Shown here: piece by piece, positions 7,975 to 17,793 of the stretch | How positions within the stretch are numbered: the stretch's first letter is position 1 | Layout of the letters: the number at the start of each line of letters is the position of its first letter | Source: an uncultured Enterovibrio sp. | GTDB taxonomy: Bacteria; Pseudomonadota; Gammaproteobacteria; Enterobacterales; Vibrionaceae | Assembly (NCBI GenBank): GCA_947041315.1 | Contig: CAMRDW010000004.1 | Span: 1 to 50,231, forward strand | Length of the DNA stretch: 50,231 nucleotides | Direction of reading: 5' to 3' | Made by a program: the position numbers and the translations under genes | Notes under the pieces: generated by a model | The model's database searches: none | What the model was told of the DNA's origin: nothing | The model's input: only the letters and a program-made list of their open reading frames with translations

Positions 7975-8664
7975 TTATTTTTTACCTAAAATGCGAGCTA
8001 GCTCATCTTCAGCTGAGGCTCCTTGGCCTCCTGTTATTCCTGCTTCAATGAGTTTTTTATCAAGGCTACTTCCAGATTGCTCTTGGTCTAGCTCCGCTGC
8101 AGCTTCAAATTGAGCTTGGCGTTCTTGTTGGCGTGTTTTGATGCGCTCGAGGGATTCCACTGCGGTGTGCATTTTCGCGCTCGCCCCAAGATTGGTGCTT
8201 GAGACTGCCGCTTGAGCTTTTTGGACTGATTCGTTGGCTTTAACAACATCCACTTGTTGCTCCAGTTGACGCAGTTTATCTTTGGCTTGAGCAATGTTGG
8301 TTTTCAGGGTGCTTTCTGATTGTGAAAATTGCTGCATATAGATGCTTTCTGCTTTTTGTTCCGCGCGAAGAGCTGCAACACGACTGGCACACTCTAAAGC
8401 CAATTCTTGTTGGCCTTTTTCCATAGCGCCTCGTGCATGCGCTTCATATTCTGCAATGCCGTTTTCAAAGCTGGCGACTTTTTGTGCTGCGAGCTTACGC
8501 TTAGCAATAATGCCAACCAAGGCTGTATCTGAACGGCGAAGTTCTTCTTTCGCATCGCGGATTTCTTGATCCAAAATACGCAAAGCCTGATTGTCAGCAA
8601 CGGCTTCTGCTGCTTCCGTCGCACCACCTTTAATGGCGGTGAATAATTTCTTCCAAATGCTCAT
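7975..8664 (-). CDS. yjfJ: PspA/IM30 family protein, YjfJ-like
   Basis: This is a 229-residue paralogue of phage shock protein A and Vipp1/IM30, which are ESCRT-III-like proteins that coat and stabilise the inner membrane. It is almost wholly helical and rich in A, E, K, Q and R, with long coiled-coil stretches from about 25 to 190. The N-terminus (MSIWKKLFTAIKGG) looks like the amphipathic membrane-binding helix of the family. The C-terminal tail ends in a short DELARILGKK segment after a Gly/Ser linker. It is 11 bases downstream of yjfI, with AAGGAT as ribosome binding site. No pspBC or pspF is nearby, so this is not the classical psp operon. Confidence 0.9.
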   Translation of the reverse strand: MSIWKKLFTAIKGGATEAAEAVADNQALRILDQEIRDAKEELRRSDTALVGIIAKRKLAAQKVASFENGIAEYEAHARGAMEKGQQELALECASRVAALRAEQKAESIYMQQFSQSESTLKTNIAQAKDKLRQLEQQVDVVKANESVQKAQAAVSSTNLGASAKMHTAVESLERIKTRQQERQAQFEAAAELDQEQSGSSLDKKLIEAGITGGQGASAEDELARILGKK

Positions 8665-8675
8665 AACAGGGATCC

Positions 8676-9062
8676 TTATAGATAGTCTTGGTACAGTTCA
8701 AGAAAAGCTTCGATGTTACGGAATAAAGTGGCAACTTCAATGACCACCGTTTCGGCTTTTGATTGTGACGAAAGAGACCCAAATGCGGCGTAGTAACTCT
8801 CTCCGTTTATTTCGTTGATGCAAAGGGTGGTGAGAGGAAACAGCTTATGGGTGCGTAAGATAGTGTCATTTAGGGCTGAAACGTCTTTCACGGCGTTTTG
8901 AGGAAAAAGCAATGCTTCGACAAGTATTTGTTCTCCCGCAACGGCTAAAAAGGCTTCGATGCCATCTTCATTTTTTAAGCTCAATGTTTCTTGAGTTTGA
9001 GTGACAGTCCAGCCATCATGCTTTTTCAAGAGGGTATTGAGCTCATTTAGTTGCCAAGTCAT
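8676..9062 (-). CDS. yjfI: DUF2170 family protein, YjfI-like
   Basis: This is a 128-residue cytoplasmic DUF2170 protein corresponding to E. coli YjfI. It begins MTWQLNELNTLL and has alternating beta and alpha segments without a signal peptide or membrane helix. No catalytic motif is recognised and the biochemical role is not known to me. It is the first gene of the six-gene operon, so its upstream region should hold the operon promoter. Confidence 0.87.
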   Translation of the reverse strand: MTWQLNELNTLLKKHDGWTVTQTQETLSLKNEDGIEAFLAVAGEQILVEALLFPQNAVKDVSALNDTILRTHKLFPLTTLCINEINGESYYAAFGSLSSQSKAETVVIEVATLFRNIEAFLELYQDYL

Positions 9063-9358
9063 ATTTTTTCCTTTTCATTGTTTAATGCATGTTTTTATAG
9101 ATGAGGAGAATTAAAGATGAAGCGCGTAAATCGGATTTGCGTGCATCAATGATTTCATTCTGATCATTATATGTGGGCTAAAGACAATAAAATAAACCTC
9201 AATGGTATACCGAACTTTTATGAATATACAGTTTCGTAACATAAAACGAGACACAGAAAGGTTTTGTGGTTATTTTAAAAATGAATAAGAATGTGGATTT
9301 TTGATAAAAATAGCTCGCGCAAAGTCTTTTTACAAAGAACGGCGAAAAGTGAGGGCGC
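9063..9358. other. Intergenic region upstream of the yjf operon, downstream of dolP
   Basis: This 296-base region lies before yjfI and after the dolP stop (both minus strand). I saw a TATAAT-like hexamer on the minus strand near 9167-9172 but no correctly spaced -35 partner. No -24/-12 sigma-54 element of the kind that controls pspA was found. There is no clear dolP terminator and no gene. Confidence 0.4.
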
Positions 9359-9889
9359 TTAGTTGATATACCGGAAACCTTTGATGACCTGTTTGACGCC
9401 TTTTATATTTCGAGTAATTTCGGCCGCTTGTGTGGCTTGCTCTTTTGTGAGGTAACCCAATAAAAACACCTCGCTGTCTTCTGTGATGACTTTGATGTTG
9501 GCATCACGGAGTTTTTTACTGGCAATTAAGGTGCTTTTTACTTTGGTGGTCAACCAAGCATCTTGACTGACGACAGAAAGTGAAACAGGAGCTTGGATTC
9601 GAATTTGATCGTATATTTCTTTGACCCCTTTTATTTCTTTTATCTTTTCTAAGATGTTGTTTTTAATTTCATCGGTTTGGGCTTGGCCAATAAGCAATAA
9701 GTGACCTTCGTAAGAGGCGGCATTGATCCTTGATTTTGATTGAAAAGCGGGCTTATTGACTTTGCTTGCGACATCAATGAGGATTTGCCGGTCTCGCCAT
9801 TCTGATGCCGTATCGCGAGAATCTTGGACGTCAAGAACGGCGCAGGCGCTCAGGCTCAAGGTGAGGGAAAAGAGAAGCGCCTTTTTCAT
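9359..9889 (-). CDS. dolP: Outer membrane BON-domain lipoprotein DolP
   Basis: DolP (formerly YraP) is an outer membrane lipoprotein with two BON domains that supports envelope integrity and, in E. coli, localises to the division site. The 176 residues have a signal peptide ending in the lipobox LSAC (C16), then BON repeats at about 45-95 and 108-172. Each repeat shows the pattern of a beta strand with a conserved glycine (LLLIGQA and VFLLGYL). It starts two bases after the diaA stop, so the two are co-transcribed as in E. coli. Confidence 0.92.
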   Translation of the reverse strand: MKKALLFSLTLSLSACAVLDVQDSRDTASEWRDRQILIDVASKVNKPAFQSKSRINAASYEGHLLLIGQAQTDEIKNNILEKIKEIKGVKEIYDQIRIQAPVSLSVVSQDAWLTTKVKSTLIASKKLRDANIKVITEDSEVFLLGYLTKEQATQAAEITRNIKGVKQVIKGFRYIN

Positions 9890-9891
9890 TT

Positions 9892-10485
<594 letters not shown>

Positions 10486-10492
10486 TTACCCT

Positions 10493-10873
10493 TCATCCAG
10501 AGAAGATATTTTTAATCCAATTGACTGCGTTTGATGTACCTTCAAAAATGACGGCATCAAAACGAAACTCGGTGTGTATTGCTGAGCGGTTTTGTTTTAC
10601 TAACCAAAGGTGGGCGGTGTTTAACAAAGTGCGCTGTTGCTTTGTTGAAATACTTGAAGTGGCCCCTCCGTACATTATGTTTTTGCGAAATTTTACCTCG
10701 ACAAAGACGATACAGCTACCATCTTGCATGATGATATCCAGTTCGCCGCATTTTAGTCTGACATTTTTATCGATGACAAACAAACCTTGCCGCTCAAGAA
10801 AGCGACAGGCTTGTTGTTCATAGAGGGTTCCTGTGTCTTTTTTACTTAATGGGGGCAAAGCCTTGAGCTCCAA
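10493..10873 (-). CDS. yraN: UPF0102 family endonuclease-like protein YraN
   Basis: This is a 126-residue UPF0102 protein with a restriction-endonuclease-like core. Candidate catalytic residues are E44 and D46 in GELDII, and E59 and K61 in VEVKFR, the arrangement of a PD-(D/E)XK nuclease. The biological role is not settled. It overlaps the 3' end of lpoA by 32 bases and precedes diaA, the standard lpoA-yraN-diaA-dolP order. Confidence 0.9.
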   Translation of the reverse strand: MELKALPPLSKKDTGTLYEQQACRFLERQGLFVIDKNVRLKCGELDIIMQDGSCIVFVEVKFRKNIMYGGATSSISTKQQRTLLNTAHLWLVKQNRSAIHTEFRFDAVIFEGTSNAVNWIKNIFSG

Positions 10874-12686
10874 ATTTACCCCATGATAAGTCTCGTTGGA
10901 TTACGCATTGTTTGTTAAGTGATAAGATCCCCGATTGCGCTTTTAATTGATAATAAGGATTTATTTTCATCTCAGGCAAAGCGTTAATTAAGGTGTAAGC
11001 ATCCATTCCAAGAGCATAAAGTCGAGTAATATCATTGGTCTGTTTTGGCCAAATTCGATGATGCTTGATTGAGAGCGGATCATTGGGATTCACAATTAAA
11101 GGGACATCCGTAAAAGTAATGTCTCGCAGTTCACCAAGCTCGCCCACACCGCGTACCCTGTTATTGCCTCGAGAACTGGTATAGAGATCGGGCAAGTCTG
11201 CATCTGGGTTAATCGCCACTTCAATAAAGGGCTTGAGTAGGGTGAGTTCATCTGCACTGGCGATAAGATAGACTGCATCAATGTCTCGTCGGCTGCGTTG
11301 CTCGGCTTTTAGCTTGATATTAAGCAATTGGTTCATTTTATATATTCTGGATTGGCTTCCAGAGAGATCAAACGCTTCCTTCACTGCGTTTTGCATGGAT
11401 GCTTGATTTTGAAACAAGGAAATTTCAGCGGGGATCCCTGTTTGTTTTTTCCACTCACTTGAAAAAGCCTGACTGACTCTTTGACCAAATTCATTTTTAG
11501 GGGCAATGATCAAAGGATTACGGTGTTTTTTCTTGGCAATAAAATGAGCAGCTTGCTTTGCTTCTTGTTCTGGAGAAAGGGTAAAGAAGCAGGTATTGGA
11601 GGCGTTCTTTGTATTTTGTTTTGGTATGTTCATTGCCAAAGTTTGGAAGGTTTCGTTACTTAGTTTTAAGTATTCATTGACTTTGTTTTTTTGTAATGGT
11701 CCAAGGACAAATTCGATTTTGTCTTGTTTCATGTCCTCAATGATTTTTTTCATGGGGGCGGCGTTACTGTCATAGAACTTGAGAATATTGGGTTTTTCCC
11801 CTGATACATCCTCCAGCATTCCTTGAATGATCCCGTTTCGAATGGCCTCGCCTTGATCTGCATATTTCTCTGTTAAAGGAAGCAAAACCCCGATGGTTTT
11901 CGGGCGATGAATTTTCATCGTTTGCAAGGAAGACAATCCAATAGGCATATAGATATTGGCCGAGTGCAATGGATTTTCATTGAGCCATTTTTTAAGTGCT
12001 TCTTGTTGACGCACGGGATTAAAGGAAAAATCGCGCATTATTTTAGACAAGGTGGCCCAGCCGGATAATTCTTTGTTTTTGCTCGTTAAGAGTTTTGATA
12101 GTTCGTCCGGTGGGATGCGCTCTAATAGGCTCCAGAGTGCATCCCAATTTTTTTGTTTTTTATTTGTATCTGAAATGTAAGGTGTCGCCAACGCCAAAGA
12201 CATGCCCATTGCAGGGTAGTTGCGAAGTTCCTTGTACAAGGATGCACTTTGTAAAAAGTAGCGTTCGTATTGAATGTTTGGCAGAGTCCATGACGGTTTG
12301 AATTTTAAGTTGTCGATGGCGGCCTGCATTTTCCCTGTAAGTTGCAATAAGCTCGCGCGGCTTAATTGCCATTCAGACAGTTGCAAGGGTTTTAAGGGCA
12401 TTTTCGCTAAGCGAAGCGCAAGAACGGTAGCGTCACTGTATTTTTTTTCTTTGGTGAGAGCTTTCAATGCCAGTAAATACCAGTCTGCTTGGTTTTCATC
12501 TTGTGTCTTTTCTGCTTTTTTTAAATAATATTGAGAAGACTCCTTCGCGGGGGCGGTTATGTCATACAGGGTGGAGTGTGGCGTGTTGGATGTTGTGCCA
12601 CATGATGAAAGCGCGACAGCAAGCGCGATCGATGAGATGAGTCGTGATAGACTTTTGCTTTTATGGGTTATTTTACGCATGAACAT
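10842..12686 (-). CDS. lpoA: Penicillin-binding protein activator LpoA
   Basis: LpoA is an outer membrane lipoprotein that reaches through the periplasm to activate the transpeptidase of PBP1A. The 614 residues include a signal peptide and lipobox LSSC (C29). A helical TPR-like N-terminal region spans about 45-240, and a periplasmic-binding-protein-like C-terminal domain spans about 265-600 (starting KTIGVLLPL). It is somewhat shorter than the E. coli protein. The first ATG (12686) has GGA six bases upstream; an ATG two codons later is possible. It is divergent from rsmI and first in its operon. Confidence 0.92.
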   Translation of the reverse strand: MFMRKITHKSKSLSRLISSIALAVALSSCGTTSNTPHSTLYDITAPAKESSQYYLKKAEKTQDENQADWYLLALKALTKEKKYSDATVLALRLAKMPLKPLQLSEWQLSRASLLQLTGKMQAAIDNLKFKPSWTLPNIQYERYFLQSASLYKELRNYPAMGMSLALATPYISDTNKKQKNWDALWSLLERIPPDELSKLLTSKNKELSGWATLSKIMRDFSFNPVRQQEALKKWLNENPLHSANIYMPIGLSSLQTMKIHRPKTIGVLLPLTEKYADQGEAIRNGIIQGMLEDVSGEKPNILKFYDSNAAPMKKIIEDMKQDKIEFVLGPLQKNKVNEYLKLSNETFQTLAMNIPKQNTKNASNTCFFTLSPEQEAKQAAHFIAKKKHRNPLIIAPKNEFGQRVSQAFSSEWKKQTGIPAEISLFQNQASMQNAVKEAFDLSGSQSRIYKMNQLLNIKLKAEQRSRRDIDAVYLIASADELTLLKPFIEVAINPDADLPDLYTSSRGNNRVRGVGELGELRDITFTDVPLIVNPNDPLSIKHHRIWPKQTNDITRLYALGMDAYTLINALPEMKINPYYQLKAQSGILSLNKQCVIQRDLSWGKFGAQGFAPIK

Positions 12687-12689
12687 CTT

Positions 12690-12717
12690 TTGTCCGTAAC
12701 ATGTTGCCCTCTATCAT
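12690..12717 (+). promoter_or_regulatory. Candidate rsmI promoter
   Basis: TTGTCC (12690-12695) and TATCAT (12712-12717) are separated by 16 bases, 24 bases before the rsmI start. It lies across the same 50 bases as the opposing lpoA promoter, so the two should interfere. Confidence 0.4.
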
Positions 12718-12741
12718 AATCGCCGAAGGGTTTTGAAACAA
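12713..12741 (-). promoter_or_regulatory. Candidate lpoA promoter
   Basis: On the minus strand TTGTTT (12736-12741) and TATGAT (12713-12718) are 17 bases apart, giving a start near 12706 and a leader of about 20 bases before lpoA. The -35 box overlaps the rsmI start region. Confidence 0.5.
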
Positions 12742-13605
12742 ATGACAGATGAAACTTCAACCGGGATTGATGTCTCAACTTTATATATCGTACCGACACC
12801 GATCGGAAACTTAGGGGATATCACTTTGCGTGCTATTGAGGTGCTTAAGCAAGTCGATATCATTGCTGCAGAGGATACCCGCCATACGGGTAAATTATTG
12901 TCTCATTTTGGAATCACAACCCGAACTGTTGCTTTACATGATCATAATGAACAACAAAAAATGGAGTTCCTCATTGAGAAATTATGCAGCGGTCTTTCCG
13001 TCGCGCTCGTTTCTGATGCCGGTACGCCGTTGATTTCTGATCCAGGTTACCATTTAGTGTCACGTTGTCGTCAACAGAATGTCAAAGTTATTCCCTTGCC
13101 TGGGCCTTGTGCTGTGATTACGGCTTTAAGCGCTTCAGGATTGCCTTCGGACCGTTTTGCCTTTGAAGGTTTTTTACCCCCAAAAACAAAAGGCCGCCGC
13201 GATAAGTTTGCTCAAATTGCTGACGATCCACGGACCTTGATTTTTTATGAATCGCCTCATCGTATTTTGGATGCCTTAAATGACATGTTGCACGAATTGG
13301 GTGCAGAGCGACAGGTGGTGCTGGCACGTGAATTAACAAAAACTTTTGAAACCATTCACGGAGCGCCATTAGGAGAACTTATTTCTTGGCTTGCTGAAGA
13401 CAGAAATCGGGTGCGCGGTGAAATGGTTTTGCTTGTTGCAGGCCATCGCCCAAATAAGGACGATTTACCTTTGGAGGCGACGAAGGCGCTTCGTTTGATA
13501 TCCAAAGATCTTCCTTTAAAAAAAGCAGCCGCAATCACAGCGGAGCTTTTCGCGGTGAAGAAAAATGCCCTTTATAAATGGGGATTAGAAAATATTGATG
13601 AATAA
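12742..13605 (+). CDS. rsmI: 16S rRNA (cytidine(1402)-2'-O)-methyltransferase
   Basis: RsmI methylates the ribose 2'-O of C1402 in 16S rRNA, next to the base methylation made by RsmH encoded 1.2 kb away. The 287-residue tetrapyrrole-methylase-fold protein contains [37 protein letters not shown] and [11 protein letters not shown], all hallmarks of the family. I chose the ATG at 12742 over an in-frame TTG at 12733 because CGAAGGG lies at a workable distance from the ATG and too close to the TTG. The length equals that of E. coli RsmI within a residue or two. Confidence 0.95.
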   Translation: MTDETSTGIDVSTLYIVPTPIGNLGDITLRAIEVLKQVDIIAAEDTRHTGKLLSHFGITTRTVALHDHNEQQKMEFLIEKLCSGLSVALVSDAGTPLISDPGYHLVSRCRQQNVKVIPLPGPCAVITALSASGLPSDRFAFEGFLPPKTKGRRDKFAQIADDPRTLIFYESPHRILDALNDMLHELGAERQVVLARELTKTFETIHGAPLGELISWLAEDRNRVRGEMVLLVAGHRPNKDDLPLEATKALRLISKDLPLKKAAAITAELFAVKKNALYKWGLENIDE

Positions 13606-13620
13606 GGCGTGAGTTTTGGC

Positions 13621-13649
13621 TGGATTCGTATTCGGGATTTCTATATAAT
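13621..13649 (+). promoter_or_regulatory. rnpB promoter
   Basis: A perfect TATAAT (13644-13649) stands seven bases before the inferred RNA 5' end. A weak TGGATT lies 17 bases upstream at 13621-13626. The discriminator is GC-rich (CGGCCCC), the kind found at stringently controlled stable RNA promoters. Confidence 0.7.
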
Positions 13650-13656
13650 CGGCCCC

Positions 13657-14050
<394 letters not shown>

Positions 14051-14060
14051 AATATGAAGA

Positions 14061-14085
14061 AGGCGAGCATTTGCTCGCCTTTTTT
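14061..14085 (+). terminator. rnpB intrinsic terminator
   Basis: An 8-bp stem (14061-14068 with 14073-14080) has a 4-base loop and is followed by a T-tract to 14085. This is a strong factor-independent terminator just after rnpB. Confidence 0.92.
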
Positions 14086-14222
14086 AGTTTTAAATGTTTG
14101 CGATGCACGCGACGTTTATTTGCAGTTGTTTTTGATTTAAAAGTGCATTGAATATCTGATGTAACCGATTGAAAGAACACTAACTTTATAAATGTTCGAG
14201 CCTGTTCGTGACTTTGCTTGGC

Positions 14223-14252
14223 TTGACTTTCTTTTTCGCTCCTACGTACACT
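14223..14252 (+). promoter_or_regulatory. Candidate mra (division/wall cluster) promoter
   Basis: TTGACT (14223-14228) and TACACT (14247-14252) are 18 bases apart, with the first MraZ box starting 15 bases downstream. The position just upstream of the MraZ boxes matches the known layout of the E. coli mra promoter. Confidence 0.6.
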
Positions 14253-14267
14253 CATCGTGTTGAAATG

Positions 14268-14302
14268 TGGAATAAAGTGGTTTTTTCTGGGCTAAAAGGG
14301 AA
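14268..14302 (+). promoter_or_regulatory. MraZ operator, four boxes at 10-bp spacing
   Basis: TGGAA, TGGTT, TGGGC and GGGAA begin at 14268, 14278, 14288 and 14298, exactly 10 bases apart, ending just before mraZ. Known MraZ sites are direct TGGGN repeats with 5-base spacers, bound by the ring-shaped MraZ oligomer. Only the third box matches fully; the others differ by one base. The strict periodicity supports an autoregulatory operator. Confidence 0.75.
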
Positions 14303-14311
14303 TTTTGGATC

Positions 14312-14770
14312 ATGTTGAGGGGCGTCAGCGTCATTTCAATTGACGCGAAAGGTCGTGTTTCATTACCAAGACGATATCGAGAAGCGCTCGTCAGCCTTTG
14401 TCATGGTCTTTTTGTTTGCACGATCGATCATCAATTTCCCTGCTTACTTTTATATCCTTTGCCTGAATGGGAACGTATTGAAGCCAAGCTTTCTTGTTTA
14501 TCTAGCCTTAATCCATTAGAGCGAAGGTTACAGCGTTTATTGCTGGGGCATGCTTTTGAGTGTGAGATGGATGGACAAGGACGCCTTTTGATTTCTTCGG
14601 CTCTGCGGAATTACGCCGATTTAAATGGCAAAGCCATCTTGGTGGGACAGTTAAATAAATTTGAATTGTGGAACCAGGCCAAATGGCAAAAACAAATCGA
14701 ACAAGATATTCAATCTCAAGCTGATTGCCAAGATGCATTGAGTGAGAGGTTGGATCATTTTTCGTTATAG
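14312..14770 (+). CDS. mraZ: Transcriptional regulator MraZ
   Basis: MraZ is a DNA-binding protein of the AbrB/SpoVT fold that represses its own division and wall cluster. The 152 residues contain the two tandem MraZ/AbrB repeats with the family signature DxKGR (DAKGRVSLPRRYRE at about 11-24 and DGQGRLLIS at about 88-96). The length equals E. coli MraZ. It is the first gene of the cluster, 11 bases before rsmH, and sits directly behind its predicted operator. Confidence 0.96.
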   Translation: MLRGVSVISIDAKGRVSLPRRYREALVSLCHGLFVCTIDHQFPCLLLYPLPEWERIEAKLSCLSSLNPLERRLQRLLLGHAFECEMDGQGRLLISSALRNYADLNGKAILVGQLNKFELWNQAKWQKQIEQDIQSQADCQDALSERLDHFSL

Positions 14771-14781
14771 GTATCTAAAAA

Positions 14782-15732
14782 ATGTCAGATCAATTTTCAC
14801 ATGTTTCTGTTCTTCTTCGTGAGTCCATCGAAGGTCTTGCACTTAAGCCAAATGGTATTTATATCGACGCCACGTTTGGTCGTGGTGGACATTCCCGTGA
14901 AATTCTTTCACGTTTGAGTGAAGGTGCGCGTCTTTTTAGTATTGACAGAGACCCACAAGCCATCGAAGAAGCCTCCAAAATTGAAGACGCCCGCTTTACG
15001 ATTATCCATGGTCCTTTCTCCGCGATTGAGTCTTATGTCGATGAGTTGGGTTTAAAAGGGAAAATTGATGGTGTTTTAATGGACTTAGGGGTTTCTTCGC
15101 CTCAGCTTGATGATCCTGAGCGAGGGTTTAGTTTTATGCGCGATGGGCCATTGGATATGCGAATGGACCCAAGCTCTGGTATTTCGGCCGCCGAGTGGCT
15201 TTCAACGGCTCAAGCTGATGATATTTCATGGGTTTTAAAGGTCTTTGGTGAGGAGCGTTTTGCAAAGCGCATTGCGTCTGCCATCGTTGCGTTTCGAGAA
15301 AATCCCGATAATCCCCCTCTGAACAGAACGCATCAATTGGCCAAATTGATTGCCAATGTGGTGTCAACCAAAGAGAAAAAACATCCAGCGACACGCTCTT
15401 TTCAGGGGATCCGAATTTACATCAACAGTGAGCTTGAAGAAATAGAAAAGGCCCTTGATGGTGCTCTGAATGTGCTTGCTCCTGAAGGCCGCTTGTCTGT
15501 GATAAGTTTTCACTCTCTTGAAGATCGTTTGGTTAAGCGCTTTATAAGAAAACAAACGCAAGGGCCTCTTGTTCCGAGAGGCGTGCCCTTAACGGAAACG
15601 CAAATTAATGCGCTGGGTAAAGCGAAAATGAAAGGGGTGGGGAAAGCCTTAAAACCCACAGAAAATGAAATTGATATGAATACACGTTCAAGAAGTTCGG
15701 TCTTGCGTGTGGCTGAAAAAATGGGTGAATAA
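14782..15732 (+). CDS. rsmH: 16S rRNA (cytosine(1402)-N(4))-methyltransferase
   Basis: RsmH (MraW) methylates N4 of C1402 in 16S rRNA using S-adenosylmethionine. The 316-residue protein shows the SAM-binding motif [14 protein letters not shown] (about 29-42), IDRDPQAI, the [11 protein letters not shown] block and the C-terminal [15 protein letters not shown] segment. Length matches the family. Its stop overlaps the ftsL start by one base (TAATG), so ftsL is probably translationally coupled. Confidence 0.97.
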   Translation: MSDQFSHVSVLLRESIEGLALKPNGIYIDATFGRGGHSREILSRLSEGARLFSIDRDPQAIEEASKIEDARFTIIHGPFSAIESYVDELGLKGKIDGVLMDLGVSSPQLDDPERGFSFMRDGPLDMRMDPSSGISAAEWLSTAQADDISWVLKVFGEERFAKRIASAIVAFRENPDNPPLNRTHQLAKLIANVVSTKEKKHPATRSFQGIRIYINSELEEIEKALDGALNVLAPEGRLSVISFHSLEDRLVKRFIRKQTQGPLVPRGVPLTETQINALGKAKMKGVGKALKPTENEIDMNTRSRSSVLRVAEKMGE

Positions 15733-16043
15733 TGCAAGCAAATCCAGGGCTTTCAAGGCAGATAGCACAGGATCTAATGGAAAATGGACGCTGGCCCTTA
15801 ATGTTATTGCTGTTCATTGCTGTTTCCGCTTTATCTGTCATTTACATCACCCAGCATACGCGAACGGCGATTGCGCTTCATGATCAACTTTTGATGGAGC
15901 GAGAGCGCTTGGAGGTGGAATGGCGTAATCAGCTTTTGGAAGAGCATGCCTTATCGGAACACAGTCGAATTGAGCGCATTGCGTCTGCCGAGGAAGGGAT
16001 GATCCGACCAGAAAATCACAATGAAATCATAGTGAGCCAATAA
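15732..16043 (+). CDS. ftsL: Cell division protein FtsL
   Basis: FtsL is a small bitopic protein that joins FtsB and FtsQ in the divisome and helps activate FtsWI. The 103 residues have a short cytoplasmic N-terminus, one transmembrane helix at about 25-46, and a periplasmic heptad-rich coiled coil (about 50-90). Identification rests on size, topology and position between rsmH and ftsI, since FtsL sequences diverge strongly. It abuts ftsI with no gap. Confidence 0.93.
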   Translation: MQANPGLSRQIAQDLMENGRWPLMLLLFIAVSALSVIYITQHTRTAIALHDQLLMERERLEVEWRNQLLEEHALSEHSRIERIASAEEGMIRPENHNEIIVSQ

Positions 16044-17789
16044 ATGTTAAAGGGAAATAAGAAGAAAAACCGCCGAGTCTCGAAAAAAAAGGAACCCTCA
16101 TTAATCCGTTGGCGATTTAATTTGATTTGTTTTTTCGTGTGTTTTTCTTTTCTCATTTTGCTTTCCCGCGCGGCATACATTCAAGTTATTGAGCCGGATC
16201 GTCTTCGTTATGAAGGCGATTTACGTTCTCTTCGTGTCAAAGCCCTTCCTTCTGCTCGTGGCATGATAAGTGATAGGCACGGTGAGCCTTTGGCGGTCAG
16301 CGTGCCCGTTAATGCCGTTTACCTTGATCCTGTTGTGCTTTTTGATAATGGTGGATTAAAAGAAAAAGAACGTTGGAATCTTTTGGCGGACGTTTTGGGA
16401 CTAAAACGTAAACAAATGTTTGAAAATATAAATAAAAATAAGAATAAACGTTTTATCTATTTACAGCGCCAGGTGGGCTCGGCTGTTTCACATTATGTGA
16501 GAGGATTGAATCTACCGGGAATTGGCATGAAAAGTGAGTCTCGTCGCTTTTATCCAACGGGAGAAGTGAGTGCCCATTTAGTGGGTGTTACCGGCATTGA
16601 TGGGCGTGGACTGGAAGGCATTGAGCGTGGTTATAACAAATGGCTCAGTGGTGATCCTGGCCGTAAAACGGTACGCAAAGATCGCGATGGTCGCGTGGTT
16701 GAAAATATATCAACAGAAAAACATGAAGAGGGTAAGCCTCTTGTCTTGAGTATTGATCAACGTATTCAGGCCATTTCATATCGCGCGATAAAGCAAGCGG
16801 TTGCCGATTTTCGTGCAACTTCGGGCTCTTTGGTCATGGTGGATGTACGGACCGGGGAAGTGCTTTCTATGGTCAATGCCCCTTCTTACAATCCTAATAA
16901 TACGGCTGATTTAAAAAGTTTTAAAATGAGAAACCGTGCAATCACGGATGTTTTTGAGCCGGGATCCACGATAAAACCCTTGGTAATACTGGCTGCACTT
17001 GAAAATGGTGTGGCTGATGAAAAAACCATCATTGACACAGGCAACGGGGTGATGTCTATTGGTGGGGCACGGGTCCGTGACACCTCCAAAATTGGAAAGG
17101 CCACCTTAAAAGATGTCCTTAAAAAATCAAGTAACATCGGTGTCAGTAAGTTGTCACTTTCTATGCCGGTTGAAGATTTGTTGGGTCTATACAACCTTTT
17201 TGGAATGGGGGATCTTACGGGGATTAATCTACTGGGAGAGTCTTTTGGTTTTTACCCAGACCGTTCACGTTGGTCCGATTTTGAACGTGCGACCTTGTCT
17301 TTTGGGTACGGGCTTTCAATTACACCCGTTCAACTTGCTCGCGCTTATTCGGTGCTGGGAAGTTTAGGCATAAATCGTCCTCTTTCGATTTTAAAAACAG
17401 ATGCGGTCGTTCCGGGTAAGCAGGTTGTTTCTCGTAAAAATGCTCAGAAGTTGCTCGCAATGCTAGAGTCGGTCACGCAAAAAGGAGGGAGCGCGAAGGC
17501 TGCGGCCGTTGCGGGTTATCGTGTCGGCGCGAAAACGGGAACGGCGAAAGTGGCGGTGGCGGGTGGGTACGGTGATGAATACATCGGTTATACCGCAGGG
17601 CTTGCACCTATCAGCTCTCCGCGACTCGCTTTAGTTGTGCTTATCAATGAACCGCAAGGTGATAAATATTACGGGGGGCAAGTCGCTGCACCTGTTTTTT
17701 CTGAGGTAATGAAAAGTGCCTTGCAGCTTCTCAATATTGCGCCCGATGCGCACCATTCACAATTGCAAATTGCAAAAACGTCAAAGTAA
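16044..17789 (+). CDS. ftsI: Peptidoglycan D,D-transpeptidase FtsI (PBP3)
   Basis: FtsI is the septal class B penicillin-binding protein that crosslinks peptidoglycan with FtsW during division. The 581 residues have a lysine/arginine-rich cytoplasmic tail, a membrane anchor at about 25-44, and a dimerisation/pedestal domain. The transpeptidase domain carries all active-site motifs: STIK (catalytic S308 and K311), SSN (362-364) and KTGT (497-500). The ATG follows the ftsL stop directly. Confidence 0.97.
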   Translation: MLKGNKKKNRRVSKKKEPSLIRWRFNLICFFVCFSFLILLSRAAYIQVIEPDRLRYEGDLRSLRVKALPSARGMISDRHGEPLAVSVPVNAVYLDPVVLFDNGGLKEKERWNLLADVLGLKRKQMFENINKNKNKRFIYLQRQVGSAVSHYVRGLNLPGIGMKSESRRFYPTGEVSAHLVGVTGIDGRGLEGIERGYNKWLSGDPGRKTVRKDRDGRVVENISTEKHEEGKPLVLSIDQRIQAISYRAIKQAVADFRATSGSLVMVDVRTGEVLSMVNAPSYNPNNTADLKSFKMRNRAITDVFEPGSTIKPLVILAALENGVADEKTIIDTGNGVMSIGGARVRDTSKIGKATLKDVLKKSSNIGVSKLSLSMPVEDLLGLYNLFGMGDLTGINLLGESFGFYPDRSRWSDFERATLSFGYGLSITPVQLARAYSVLGSLGINRPLSILKTDAVVPGKQVVSRKNAQKLLAMLESVTQKGGSAKAAAVAGYRVGAKTGTAKVAVAGGYGDEYIGYTAGLAPISSPRLALVVLINEPQGDKYYGGQVAAPVFSEVMKSALQLLNIAPDAHHSQLQIAKTSK

Positions 17790-17793
17790 ACAA

